Assembly: GCF_014646235.1 (NCBI RefSeq)
Contig: NZ_BMNB01000014.1
Coordinates: 107,234-171,233, forward strand
Direction of reading: 5' to 3'
DNA length: 64,000 bases
From: Micromonospora sonchi
Lineage (GTDB): Bacteria; Actinomycetota; Actinomycetes; Mycobacteriales; Micromonosporaceae
Translations under genes and position numbers: made by a program
The notes under the pieces: model-generated
Database searches by the model: none
What the model was told of the DNA's origin: nothing
What the model saw: the letters and a program-made list of their open reading frames with translations, nothing else
In this document: piece after piece, positions 11,177 to 18,945 of the stretch
Numbering within the stretch: the first letter of the stretch is position 1
Layout of the letters: each line of letters starts with the position of its first letter

Positions 11177-11845
11177 TCACTCGGCTCGCAGCCGGTAGCC
11201 GACGCCGCGTACGGTCTCCACCAGGCGCGGATCGCCGAGCTTGCCGCGCAGCGAGCCGACGTGCACCTCCACGGTGTGCCGGTCGGCGAAGGTGGTCCCC
11301 CAGGCGTCGAGCAGGATCCGGTCGCGGGGTACGGCCACGCCGGGCTGCCGGGCCAACGAGAGCAGGACGTCGAACTCCTTGCGGGTCAGCGAGACCGCCC
11401 GGTCGGCCACGGTCACCGTGCGGGCGGCCACGTCGATGCGGATCGGCCCGACCTCGATCAGGTTCCGCTCCGGCGCGGCGTGTGCGGCCCGGCGGAGCAC
11501 CGCCTCGATCCGGGCCTGAAGCTCCACCATCGAGAAGGGCTTGACCACGTAGTCGTCCGCGCCGAGCCGCAGCCCGAGCACCCGGTCCCGTTCCTCACCC
11601 CGGGCGGTCACCGCGATGATGCCCAGTTGGCTGCTGCGGCGGCGCAGTTCGCGGCACAGGTCGGTGCCGTCGCCGTCGGGCAGGGTCAGGTCGAGCAGCA
11701 CCAGGTCGCACGGGGCGGCGGAGAGGGCGGCGGCGACGGTGGCGGCGTGTTCCACCTCGTACCCGCGCCGGGTCAGGGCGGACGACAACGCGGCGGCCAC
11801 CCGACGGTCGTCCTCGACCAGCAGAATGCGCACCCCGGCCCCCAT
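11177..11845 (-). CDS. OmpR-family response regulator
   Basis: 222 residues. Receiver domain (1-118) with acidic pocket ED at 11-12, phospho-acceptor Asp52 in LLDLTLPDGDG, conserved Thr/Lys in VTARGEE and VVKPFSM. C-terminal winged helix (about 128-220) with LTRKEFDVLLSLA and HVGSLRGKL. First gene of a two-gene operon with the kinase downstream. ATG at 11845 is used; a GTG five codons later (VRILLVEDD) is an equally common start for the family. Confidence 0.93.
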   Translation of the reverse strand: MGAGVRILLVEDDRRVAAALSSALTRRGYEVEHAATVAAALSAAPCDLVLLDLTLPDGDGTDLCRELRRRSSQLGIIAVTARGEERDRVLGLRLGADDYVVKPFSMVELQARIEAVLRRAAHAAPERNLIEVGPIRIDVAARTVTVADRAVSLTRKEFDVLLSLARQPGVAVPRDRILLDAWGTTFADRHTVEVHVGSLRGKLGDPRLVETVRGVGYRLRAE

Positions 11846-11943
11846 TCGTCGGTCCGTCGCCTTCGAATGGTGGCAGAAGGTCGCTCCGGACGGGAGGGCG
11901 GTCCCGTCCCGGTCGGCGCGGCCGGTCTCTCTAGAGTTGCAGG

Positions 11944-12486
11944 ATGACTGACAAGAGCTCTGCGTCCCCCTCGGTCTTCGTCCATCCGACGGCTGACGTC
12001 GAGGAGGGGGCCCGGGTAGGCGCCGGGAGCAAGATCTGGCATCTGGCCCACATCCGCTCCTCTGCGCAGTTGGGCGCCGGCTGCGTGATCGGTCGCAACG
12101 TGTACGTCGACGCCGGCGTGACGGTCGGCGACCTCGTGAAGATCCAGAACAACGTCTCCGTCTACCAGGGCGTGACCCTGGAGGACGAGGTGTTCGTGGG
12201 CCCGTGCGCGGTCTTCACCAACGACTTTCGGCCGCGGGCCCAGAACCCGGATTGGAAGATCACTCCGACCCTGGTGCGTCGGGGCGCCTCGATCGGCGCG
12301 AACGCGACCCTGGTCTGCGGCATCGAGGTGGGCGAGTACGCGATGATCGCCGCGGGTTCGGTGGTCACCCGGGACGTCGCGCCGTACCAGCTGGTGGCGG
12401 GCAACCCGGCCCGGCCGAAAGGCTGGGTCGACGAGCAGGGCGAGGTCGTCTCGCGCGACGTGGACAACCCGCCCCGGCGAGGCTGA
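11944..12486 (+). CDS. left-handed beta-helix sugar N-acetyltransferase, WbpD-like
   Basis: 180 residues. Hexapeptide repeats run through most of the chain (VFVHPTADVEEGARVGAGSKIWHLAHI onward), with the active-site region VFVGPCAVFTNDFRPRA and the tail AAGSVVTRDVAPYQLVAGNPARPKGWV typical of WbpD/WlbB enzymes, which acetylate the 3-amino group of UDP-2-acetamido-3-amino-2,3-dideoxy-glucuronate. The companion steps of that pathway are encoded at 12572, 21597 and 22634. The gene is monocistronic and convergent with the dehydrogenase, separated by a strong hairpin. The exact sugar is an inference from the gene set. Confidence 0.85.
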   Translation: MTDKSSASPSVFVHPTADVEEGARVGAGSKIWHLAHIRSSAQLGAGCVIGRNVYVDAGVTVGDLVKIQNNVSVYQGVTLEDEVFVGPCAVFTNDFRPRAQNPDWKITPTLVRRGASIGANATLVCGIEVGEYAMIAAGSVVTRDVAPYQLVAGNPARPKGWVDEQGEVVSRDVDNPPRRG

Positions 12487-12522
12487 CCCGCTCCGGCGAG
12501 AGTTCCAGCACCACCGACACGG

Positions 12523-12557
12523 ACGAGGGGCCCGGCACAGCGTGGCGGGCCCCTCGT
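12523..12557. terminator. bidirectional hairpin terminator between convergent genes
   Basis: A perfect 12-base-pair stem (ACGAGGGGCCCG at 12523-12534 with its complement at 12546-12557) and an 11-base loop. It lies in the 85-base gap between the acetyltransferase and the dehydrogenase and can act for both. There is no strong U-tract, as usual in high-GC actinomycetes. Confidence 0.8.
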
Positions 12558-12571
12558 GTCGCAGCTGACGG

Positions 12572-13855
12572 TCAGCCTCCGATGACCACCCGGCGCACCC
12601 CGGTCCAGCGGACCGGGTCGGTGACCCGACGCCCGTCGACCAGCACCGTCACGCCGGGCAGGTCGGCGGGGCCGAGCGTCCGGTACTCGGCGTGGTCGGC
12701 CTGGATGACGGCAGCGCCGACCGGCTCACCGTCGTAGCCCGGCAGGCCGTGTGCCACCAACTCCTCGTTGGTGTACATCGGGTCGGAGACGTACGGCTTC
12801 GCGCCCCGCTTCCGCAGCTCCTCGACCGTCGGGAAGACGCCGGAGAAGGCGGTTTCCTTGACGCCGCCCCGGTAGGCGGCGCCGAGCACCAGCACACCGA
12901 CCCCGGTCAGGTCGCCGTACGCGGCGGCCAGCAGGTCGACGGCGTACTCCGGCATGGCGGCGTTGGCTTCCCGGGCCGACCGCACGACGGTGGCCGCCGG
13001 GTCGTTCCACAGGTACATCCGCGGATAGATCGGGATGCAGTGCCCGCCGACCGCGATGCCCGGCGAGTGGATGTGGCTGTACGGCTGGGTGTTGCACGCC
13101 TCGATCACCTTGGTGACGTCGACGCCCACCGTGTCGGCGAACCGGGCGAACTGGTTCGCCAGGCCGATGTTGACGTCCCGGTAGGTCGTCTCGGCGAGCT
13201 TGGCCAGCTCGGAAGCCTCGGCCGAGCCCAGGTCCCAGACGCCGTTGGGGCGGTCCAGGTCGGGCCGCTCGTCGAAGTCCAGCACCGCCTCGTAGAAGCG
13301 CACGCCGTGCTGGGCCGACGCCTCGTCGATGCCGCCGACCAGCTTCGGGTAGCGGCGCAGGTCGGCGAAGACCCGACCGGTGAGCACCCGCTCCGGGCTG
13401 AAGACCAGGTGGAAGTCCGTGCCGGCGGTGAGCCCGGAGCCTTCCTGGAGCATCGACGCCCAGCGGTTGCGGGTGGTGCCGACCGGCAGGGTGGTCTCGT
13501 AGCTGACCAGGGTGCCCGGCTTGAGGCCGGCGGCGATCGCCCGGGTCGCGTTGTCCATCCAGCCGAAGTCCGGCACACCCTCGGCGTCCACGAAGAGCGG
13601 CACGACCACCACGACCGCCTCGGACTCGGCCACCGCGGCCGTGGTGTCCGTGGTGGCCGACAGCAACCCGGCGGCCACCGCCTCCTTCAGCTTGACGTCC
13701 AGGTCCGTCTCGCCGGGGAAGGGCACGGCCCCGTCATTGACCAGCTGGACGACCCGCTCGGAGACGTCGGCGCCGATCACCCGGTGTCCCTTCGAGGCGA
13801 ACTGCACGGCCAGCGGCAGACCGATCTTCCCGAGGGCGACGACGCAGATGTTCAT
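12572..13855 (-). CDS. nucleotide-sugar (UDP-HexNAc) 6-dehydrogenase, WbpA/WecC-like
   Basis: 427 residues. NAD-dependent oxidation of a UDP-sugar C6 alcohol to the uronate. N-terminal Rossmann motif VALGKIGLPLAVQFASKGHRVIG, central FSPERVLTG, catalytic Cys273 in GGHCIPIYP (most relatives have IDP) and C-terminal VLGAAYRGGVKETAFS. The resemblance is to UDP-GlcNAc or UDP-ManNAc dehydrogenases rather than UDP-glucose dehydrogenases. It begins four bases after the upstream glycosyltransferase stop, with GAGGAAA as ribosome site. As the likely first step toward UDP-diacetamido-glucuronate it would supply the oxidoreductase and aminotransferase at 21.6-23.7 kb. Confidence 0.9.
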   Translation of the reverse strand: MNICVVALGKIGLPLAVQFASKGHRVIGADVSERVVQLVNDGAVPFPGETDLDVKLKEAVAAGLLSATTDTTAAVAESEAVVVVVPLFVDAEGVPDFGWMDNATRAIAAGLKPGTLVSYETTLPVGTTRNRWASMLQEGSGLTAGTDFHLVFSPERVLTGRVFADLRRYPKLVGGIDEASAQHGVRFYEAVLDFDERPDLDRPNGVWDLGSAEASELAKLAETTYRDVNIGLANQFARFADTVGVDVTKVIEACNTQPYSHIHSPGIAVGGHCIPIYPRMYLWNDPAATVVRSAREANAAMPEYAVDLLAAAYGDLTGVGVLVLGAAYRGGVKETAFSGVFPTVEELRKRGAKPYVSDPMYTNEELVAHGLPGYDGEPVGAAVIQADHAEYRTLGPADLPGVTVLVDGRRVTDPVRWTGVRRVVIGG

Positions 13856-13859
13856 GGAA

Positions 13860-15431
13860 CTACTTTCCTCTCGAGGGCCGCATGCGGCGAAGACGGGCGA
13901 GGACCCGACCGGGCGTCATCGGTGTGATCGTCACGATCACCAGGCCCTTGCGGTCCGTGCTGGCCGTGACGAGGTGGAACCGGAGGCCGTGGCGCGCCAC
14001 CCGACGGGCCGCGGCGAGGCGTTGGTCGGCCCGCAGCGGCGCCGAGGCGACACCACCCAGCACGGTAACCTTGCCCTTGCCCTGCCACCGGCGTCCGCCG
14101 GACGGAAGGGCCGTGAGCAGCTGATCCACCGCGACTTCCGTCCGTACGACGGTACCTGGTCTGAAGGGACGCAAGGAATTCGCGGCGACGGCCAACTCAC
14201 CGATGTTGACCTGCACCACGTCGGCGGGGAGTTCGGCCAGTGGCGCCCAGCCGCAGTGAGCCGTGATCACCAGTGCCGGAGCGCCGGAGGCATCTCGACC
14301 CCAGGTCAGCTCCGTAGCGGTGAGCTTGACCATGCGCTTGGCGGTCTGCCCGGTCACGTCGTACCACTCGTCGGGGAATCCCAGGTCGGCGTCGCGAAAG
14401 CCGGCGTAGTGGGCGTAGCAACGGCCGTCGCCGGCCGTCAGCGGAGGCAGCTTCTTGTCGCGCTGCTGGCGGATCAGCTGGCACAGCCGATCCAGATTCG
14501 CGTCCCGAGCGAGCAGCAGGCGCAGCCGCACATCGGCGGCGAGCCGCTCGATGATGGCATCGCTGAGGTAGCTCTGGGCCAGCTTGCGGATCCGCTGGTG
14601 GGCCTGCACCTGCACCTGCGGTTCAAGATCCAGGAAGTCGGCCTTGAGCAGCTTGGCCACCTCCCAGCTGAAGTTCCGCAGCAGGATCGCGTCCCGGCGT
14701 GGGCCGGGCTCGATCAGCCCCGCGACGAAGCCGATCAGCTCCTCGGCGCAGCGCAGCCGCTCTTCGAACCGGCTGGCGTAGGTGATGTTCTGCGCGTTGT
14801 CCCGCTTGACCGCGTAGTAGTAGACGTAGTCGGCCAGCACCGAGATCTTTCCGGCGCGGACGCAGGCCTCCAGGGTGAAGGGCTGGTCGCTGCCCATCGC
14901 CATGTCCTCGCGGAACCGCAGACCGTGCCGCTCGATCAGGTCTCGCCGGAACAGCTTCGTGTTCGACAGCGACCAGGGCAGCTCGCTGTCGAAGAGGTCG
15001 ACCCGCTCCTCGGTGCTGGCGTAGATCGCCTGGTGGACGTAGCGCTTGTTGGTGCCGACCATCCGGCCGAGCACCACGTCCGAGCCCCACCGGTCGGCGG
15101 CGTCCACCAGCCGCTCCAACGCCTCCGGGCCGAGGTGGTCGTCGGAGCCGATGAAGAACACGTAGCGCCCTCGGGCGATCCCCAGGGCGCGGTTGCTCGG
15201 CGCCGCCGGCCCACCCGAGTTGGGCTGGTGCAGCACGGTGACGGTGCCGGGGTACTCCTTGGCGAAACGGTCCAACTCCTCCCCGCTGCCGTCGGTCGAG
15301 CCGTCGTCCACCGCGACCACCTCGAGCCGCTCCAGGCCGATGCTCTGGCCGACCAGCGAGTCCAGGCAGGCCGTGAGGTACGGCATGGTGTTGTAGACGG
15401 CGACCACCACCGTCACGTCTGGCGTGCTCAC
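13860..15431 (-). CDS. GT2-family glycosyltransferase with long C-terminal extension
   Basis: 523 residues from a GTG that overlaps the stop of the small upstream frame (GTGA). GT-A domain (1-220): VTVVVAVYNTMPYL, VVAVDDGSTDGS, QPNSGGPAAPSNRAL, and the FIGSDDHL metal-binding motif. A helical region (about 240-370) and a C-terminal beta-rich domain (about 390-523) follow, an arrangement reminiscent of teichoic-acid sugar transferases of the TarS/TarP type. It is probably cytoplasmic and adds a sugar to the wall polymer built by this locus. It is in an operon with the downstream sugar dehydrogenase. Confidence 0.87.
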   Translation of the reverse strand: MSTPDVTVVVAVYNTMPYLTACLDSLVGQSIGLERLEVVAVDDGSTDGSGEELDRFAKEYPGTVTVLHQPNSGGPAAPSNRALGIARGRYVFFIGSDDHLGPEALERLVDAADRWGSDVVLGRMVGTNKRYVHQAIYASTEERVDLFDSELPWSLSNTKLFRRDLIERHGLRFREDMAMGSDQPFTLEACVRAGKISVLADYVYYYAVKRDNAQNITYASRFEERLRCAEELIGFVAGLIEPGPRRDAILLRNFSWEVAKLLKADFLDLEPQVQVQAHQRIRKLAQSYLSDAIIERLAADVRLRLLLARDANLDRLCQLIRQQRDKKLPPLTAGDGRCYAHYAGFRDADLGFPDEWYDVTGQTAKRMVKLTATELTWGRDASGAPALVITAHCGWAPLAELPADVVQVNIGELAVAANSLRPFRPGTVVRTEVAVDQLLTALPSGGRRWQGKGKVTVLGGVASAPLRADQRLAAARRVARHGLRFHLVTASTDRKGLVIVTITPMTPGRVLARLRRMRPSRGK

Positions 15432-15607
15432 CGGCTCACTCGCACAGAGATCGGGGCCGGGCCCGCCGTCGGCGCAGCCAGCCGGGGCCGCGCCTGGCGC
15501 AGCCGGAGAAAAATGTCGTCGAGCACCTGCGCCTCCCAATACCAGCCGACCCGCGGACCGGGCCGGTCGTACGCGGCGCGGTAGCGGGCCGCGTCGACGG
15601 ACACCAC
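15428..15607 (-). CDS. small hypothetical protein upstream of the GT2 gene
   Basis: 59 residues from a GTG at 15607 (15604 is also possible). The codons show the strong G/C third-position bias of the neighbours, and the stop overlaps the GT2 start as GTGA, the coupling used throughout this locus; both argue for real coding. It contains aromatic and charged motifs (RYRAAYDRPGPRVGWYWEAQVLDD) and an Arg-rich second half. I do not recognise it. It could be an independent small protein or the remnant 3' end of a larger deleted gene, since the upstream frame is closed shortly before. No strong ribosome site is seen. Confidence 0.45.
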   Translation of the reverse strand: MVSVDAARYRAAYDRPGPRVGWYWEAQVLDDIFLRLRQARPRLAAPTAGPAPISVRVSR

Positions 15608-15873
15608 GATGCCCGCAACGAAGTCAGCATTCCTGGGCGCGAACGCCCCCGCCCTGCCCGGCTTTCAGACAGGCGCCGCGCCCCCGGACCGGAGCGAGTC
15701 TACGACAGGGATCTCGACCTGATACGCGCCGCCGTAGGCGGTCTGCGACCTACCACGCTCATTGTTACCCTCCATACGAGTTCAGCTACCGACCGCAAGT
15801 CAGCGTCGCGCCGCCGGGCCGGCCACGCGAATCATCCGATCATCCGGCTCAGGGCGAACGGAGACCGCCACCG

Positions 15874-17058
15874 ATGAACGTGGTGACGACCGAGGAGTCG
15901 AACCGCTCGGCGCCGGTCTGGTCGACTGCAGGTTCCGGCCCGGATCGGCCCGATTGGGACCGGCGGCTGCGCGATGCCGCCCGGCACGTGCTCCCCGCGC
16001 TCGTCGCCTACGCGGTGATCCGCCTGGTGGGTGTGGTGACGCTCTACGTCTGGGCCCGGAGCACGGGCCGCTCCCCCGGTTCCCGGCTGGCGAGTTCGGA
16101 CGGAATCCGGTATCTCGGAATCGCCCAGCAGGGGTATGACGGGTTCGAAAAGGCGCAGAGCGACATGGCGTTCTTCCCGCTCTACCCCGGGCTCATCGCC
16201 GCGCTGGACCGAGTCGCCCCGTTCAGTAACCGGGACGCGGCGCTGATCGTGGCCTGGCTGGCCGGTCTGGCCGCCGCCTGGGGGCTGTTCGCGATCGGGG
16301 CGTACCTGCACGACCGGCGTACCGGCGTGCTGCTCGCTGCGCTCTGGGCCGCCATACCGCACGCCGTCGTCCAATCGATGGCGTACAGCGAGTCGCTATT
16401 CACCGCCCTCGCCGCCTGGGCGCTTTACGCCCTGCTGCGCGGCCACTGGGTCACTGCCGGGGTGGTCTGCCTCTTCGCCGGACTGACCCGGCCGACCTCC
16501 TCCTCGTTGATCCCGGTGGTGGTACTAGCCGCGTTGGTGGCGATCGTCCGTCGCCGCGACGGCTGGCGTCCCTGGGCCGCCACGCTGCTCGCTCCGGCCG
16601 GCTGGCTCGGATACCTGGCCTGGGTGGGCAGCGAGGTCGGGCGGCCGGACGGCTGGTTCCACATCCAGTCCGCCGGCTGGCGAAGCACCTTCGACTTTGG
16701 CGCCTACACCTTCCGTCGCGGCCGGGAGGTACTGGCGGACCCGACCGTGCCGCAGCTGTTCGTGGTGAGCGTGGTGGTCCTGCTGGCACTGATGTTCTTC
16801 GTGCTCAGCCTGCTCGACCGGCAGCCGTGGCAGTTGCTGCTCTACAGCGGGCTGCTGCTGGTCACCACGCTCGGCTCGGCCGGCTACTACCACGCCAAGG
16901 CCCGGTTCCTGCTGCCGGCCTTCCCGCTGCTGCTGCCGGCGGCCGTGGCGCTGGCCCGCACCGGCCGGGCGCGGGCCGTCACCGTGCTGGTGGCGATGAC
17001 CGCCTTTTCCACCTACTTTGGGGGGTACCTGCTGTTGATCTGGAAGTGGTCGCCCTGA
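15874..17058 (+). CDS. polytopic GT-C mannosyltransferase, PIG-V-like
   Basis: 394 residues, about nine membrane segments. After a polar N-terminus (1-45) the first segment is followed by a loop with SSDGIRYLGIAQQGYD and then FFPLYPGLI, the pattern of PIG-V/GPI-mannosyltransferase II-like actinobacterial enzymes that use polyprenyl-phosphate-linked mannose. GGAG lies about ten bases before the ATG. It is divergent from the GT2 operon with a 266-base gap holding the promoters, and converges on the membrane protein gene at 17081. Confidence 0.8.
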   Translation: MNVVTTEESNRSAPVWSTAGSGPDRPDWDRRLRDAARHVLPALVAYAVIRLVGVVTLYVWARSTGRSPGSRLASSDGIRYLGIAQQGYDGFEKAQSDMAFFPLYPGLIAALDRVAPFSNRDAALIVAWLAGLAAAWGLFAIGAYLHDRRTGVLLAALWAAIPHAVVQSMAYSESLFTALAAWALYALLRGHWVTAGVVCLFAGLTRPTSSSLIPVVVLAALVAIVRRRDGWRPWAATLLAPAGWLGYLAWVGSEVGRPDGWFHIQSAGWRSTFDFGAYTFRRGREVLADPTVPQLFVVSVVVLLALMFFVLSLLDRQPWQLLLYSGLLLVTTLGSAGYYHAKARFLLPAFPLLLPAAVALARTGRARAVTVLVAMTAFSTYFGGYLLLIWKWSP

Positions 17059-17080
17059 TCAGGTGACCGGTGGGCCGGGA

Positions 17081-18925
17081 TCAGCGGGTGAACGGGCGGA
17101 CGTCCCACAGCCAGACGTCGTCGACCCGCCGGCCCGGGCCGTACAGGGCGTCGAGCACGGTCTTCAGCGCCTCGTGCCGCCGGGTCCCCCGGTCGGGAAG
17201 CACCACCGCGTCGGCCTTCCAGTAGCGGACGTCGGCTCGCGCCTGGGTGATCTCGGCGGGGCCCACCGTGGTGTCCCGCTCACCCTTGGACACCGCCGTG
17301 AGCAGGTCGGCCGTGGGCTGCGGATCAACCCCCCAGCGGCCGGTGGCGTCGGTCGCGGAGCTCGGCCCGAGGAAGTAGCCCTCGGGCACGGCGAAGCCGG
17401 TAAGCCCGGCGGAACCCCAGTAGACCGAGGTCATCTGGGCGACCGGCACCGGCACCAGGGTGCGGCCGAGTGCCACGTGATCGCGCCAGGCCCCACCGGT
17501 GACGAAGTCCGGCACCGGGGGCCGGCCCTGCGCCGGCAGAGGTACCGGCAGGATGGGCAGGAGCGCGGCGGCCACGGCCACGGCGCCAGCCCCGAACGCG
17601 AGCCGACCACGTGGCCGCCCCCGACGGGCGGCGAGCCGATTCGCGGCCACTGCCAGCAGGACGCCGAGCGCCACGGTGGTGATCAAGGCGAACCTGGCCA
17701 CCACCAGGGCGTCGAACACCGGCAGGTGCTGCACGAGCGCGAACGGTGCCGGGATGTCCGTACGGTGGGTGCCGACGGTCCAGGTGGTGCCGATCGCCAG
17801 CAGCGCCGTCACCAGTCCGACGATTCCGAGCACCCACGCGACGACCTCACGGCGCAGCCAGCAGAGCGCGCCGAGGGCGAGCACCAGCACGGGCCAGCCG
17901 TAGAAACTCGCCTGCTCGGTAGTGTTCGGCGCCCAGCCCACCGCGCTGGTCGGGCCGCCGGCGACCGACTGGGTGGCGAACCGGACGTACGAGCCGAGCT
18001 TCAGGGCGTACATGTCCGGGGTGCCCGGGTGACCGATGCGGTGCTGCAGACCGGCGAAATACATCCAGAGCGGGTACGCGGCCGCGACCGCCATCAGCCC
18101 GGCGGCGATCGCCAGGCCCGACAGCAGCCCACGCCAGCGTCGCACCGCGTCCCGGGCCCGGACGGCGAGATACGCCAGGACCAGCAGCAGGCAGCCGAAC
18201 GCGGTGAGGAAGAGGATCTCCAGGCTGACGAAGAACTGCGCGGTCATCAGCGCGCCCAGCACCAGGCCGTCCCGGACCACGTGCCCGCCCCGACAGAGCG
18301 CGACCACCCGCCAGATGATGTACGGCACCAGCCACTGGGCCGTGATGTGCGGGTGGCCGTTGCTGTGCGAGACCAGCGCCGGGGCGAACGCGCAGAACAG
18401 GCCGCCCAGGAAGGCCGCCGCCCGGGAGTCGACCAGGTGTCGGGAAAGCATGTGGTACCAGGCGTAACCGGTACCGGCCAGGTTCAGGGTGATGAACAAC
18501 AGGTAGGAGACGGGCGCGCCGAACAGCAGGGTGACCGGACTGAGCACCAGCCCGGGCAGTTGCATCCCGACGTTGGCCATCAGGTTGACCCCGTTCGGGG
18601 CGTTCTGGAGCGTGGTGAAGAAGGGGTTCTCCAGATGGCTGACCGCGTGCGCCGCGTACGCCAGCATCCACTCGTTGAAGCCCTGGTCGTCGGGGCGGCT
18701 GCCGAGCAGCCGACCGTCGGGGTCGCGCCACCCGCGACCGGTGACCCAGATTGCGCCGACGAGGAAGACCAGGGCGACCAGCGCGTCGACCCGCCACCGC
18801 CGGCTGGCACGACGGCCGGCCCCGGCCGATGGCTCGGAGCCCGCCGTCGGGGCGAGCGTCTTCGCCGTCGCCCCGGCGGTATCGGTGGAGACCGGCTCGC
18901 GATCGCGAGTGTCGGGCGTGGTCAT
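17081..18925 (-). CDS. large polytopic membrane protein, probable GT-C glycosyltransferase
   Basis: 614 residues. A disordered N-terminal tail (1-45) precedes about eleven membrane segments. The first periplasmic loop has RPDDQGFNEWMLAY and NPFFTTLQNAPNGVNLMANVG, resembling actinobacterial GT-C proteins annotated as glycosyltransferase or YfhO-like; a soluble C-terminal region (about 500-614) ends in VDDVWLWDVRPF. No catalytic residue can be assigned confidently. It follows the double glycosyltransferase gene by 20 bases in the same operon, which argues for a role in exporting or capping the envelope glycan. Confidence 0.7.
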   Translation of the reverse strand: MTTPDTRDREPVSTDTAGATAKTLAPTAGSEPSAGAGRRASRRWRVDALVALVFLVGAIWVTGRGWRDPDGRLLGSRPDDQGFNEWMLAYAAHAVSHLENPFFTTLQNAPNGVNLMANVGMQLPGLVLSPVTLLFGAPVSYLLFITLNLAGTGYAWYHMLSRHLVDSRAAAFLGGLFCAFAPALVSHSNGHPHITAQWLVPYIIWRVVALCRGGHVVRDGLVLGALMTAQFFVSLEILFLTAFGCLLLVLAYLAVRARDAVRRWRGLLSGLAIAAGLMAVAAAYPLWMYFAGLQHRIGHPGTPDMYALKLGSYVRFATQSVAGGPTSAVGWAPNTTEQASFYGWPVLVLALGALCWLRREVVAWVLGIVGLVTALLAIGTTWTVGTHRTDIPAPFALVQHLPVFDALVVARFALITTVALGVLLAVAANRLAARRGRPRGRLAFGAGAVAVAAALLPILPVPLPAQGRPPVPDFVTGGAWRDHVALGRTLVPVPVAQMTSVYWGSAGLTGFAVPEGYFLGPSSATDATGRWGVDPQPTADLLTAVSKGERDTTVGPAEITQARADVRYWKADAVVLPDRGTRRHEALKTVLDALYGPGRRVDDVWLWDVRPFTR

Positions 18926-18945
18926 GTGGCGCGTGGGGGAGGAAT

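Noticed and set aside
9760..11544. Plus-strand open frame of 594 codons
   Set aside because: Antisense of the histidine kinase and response regulator, whose motifs are intact on the other strand.
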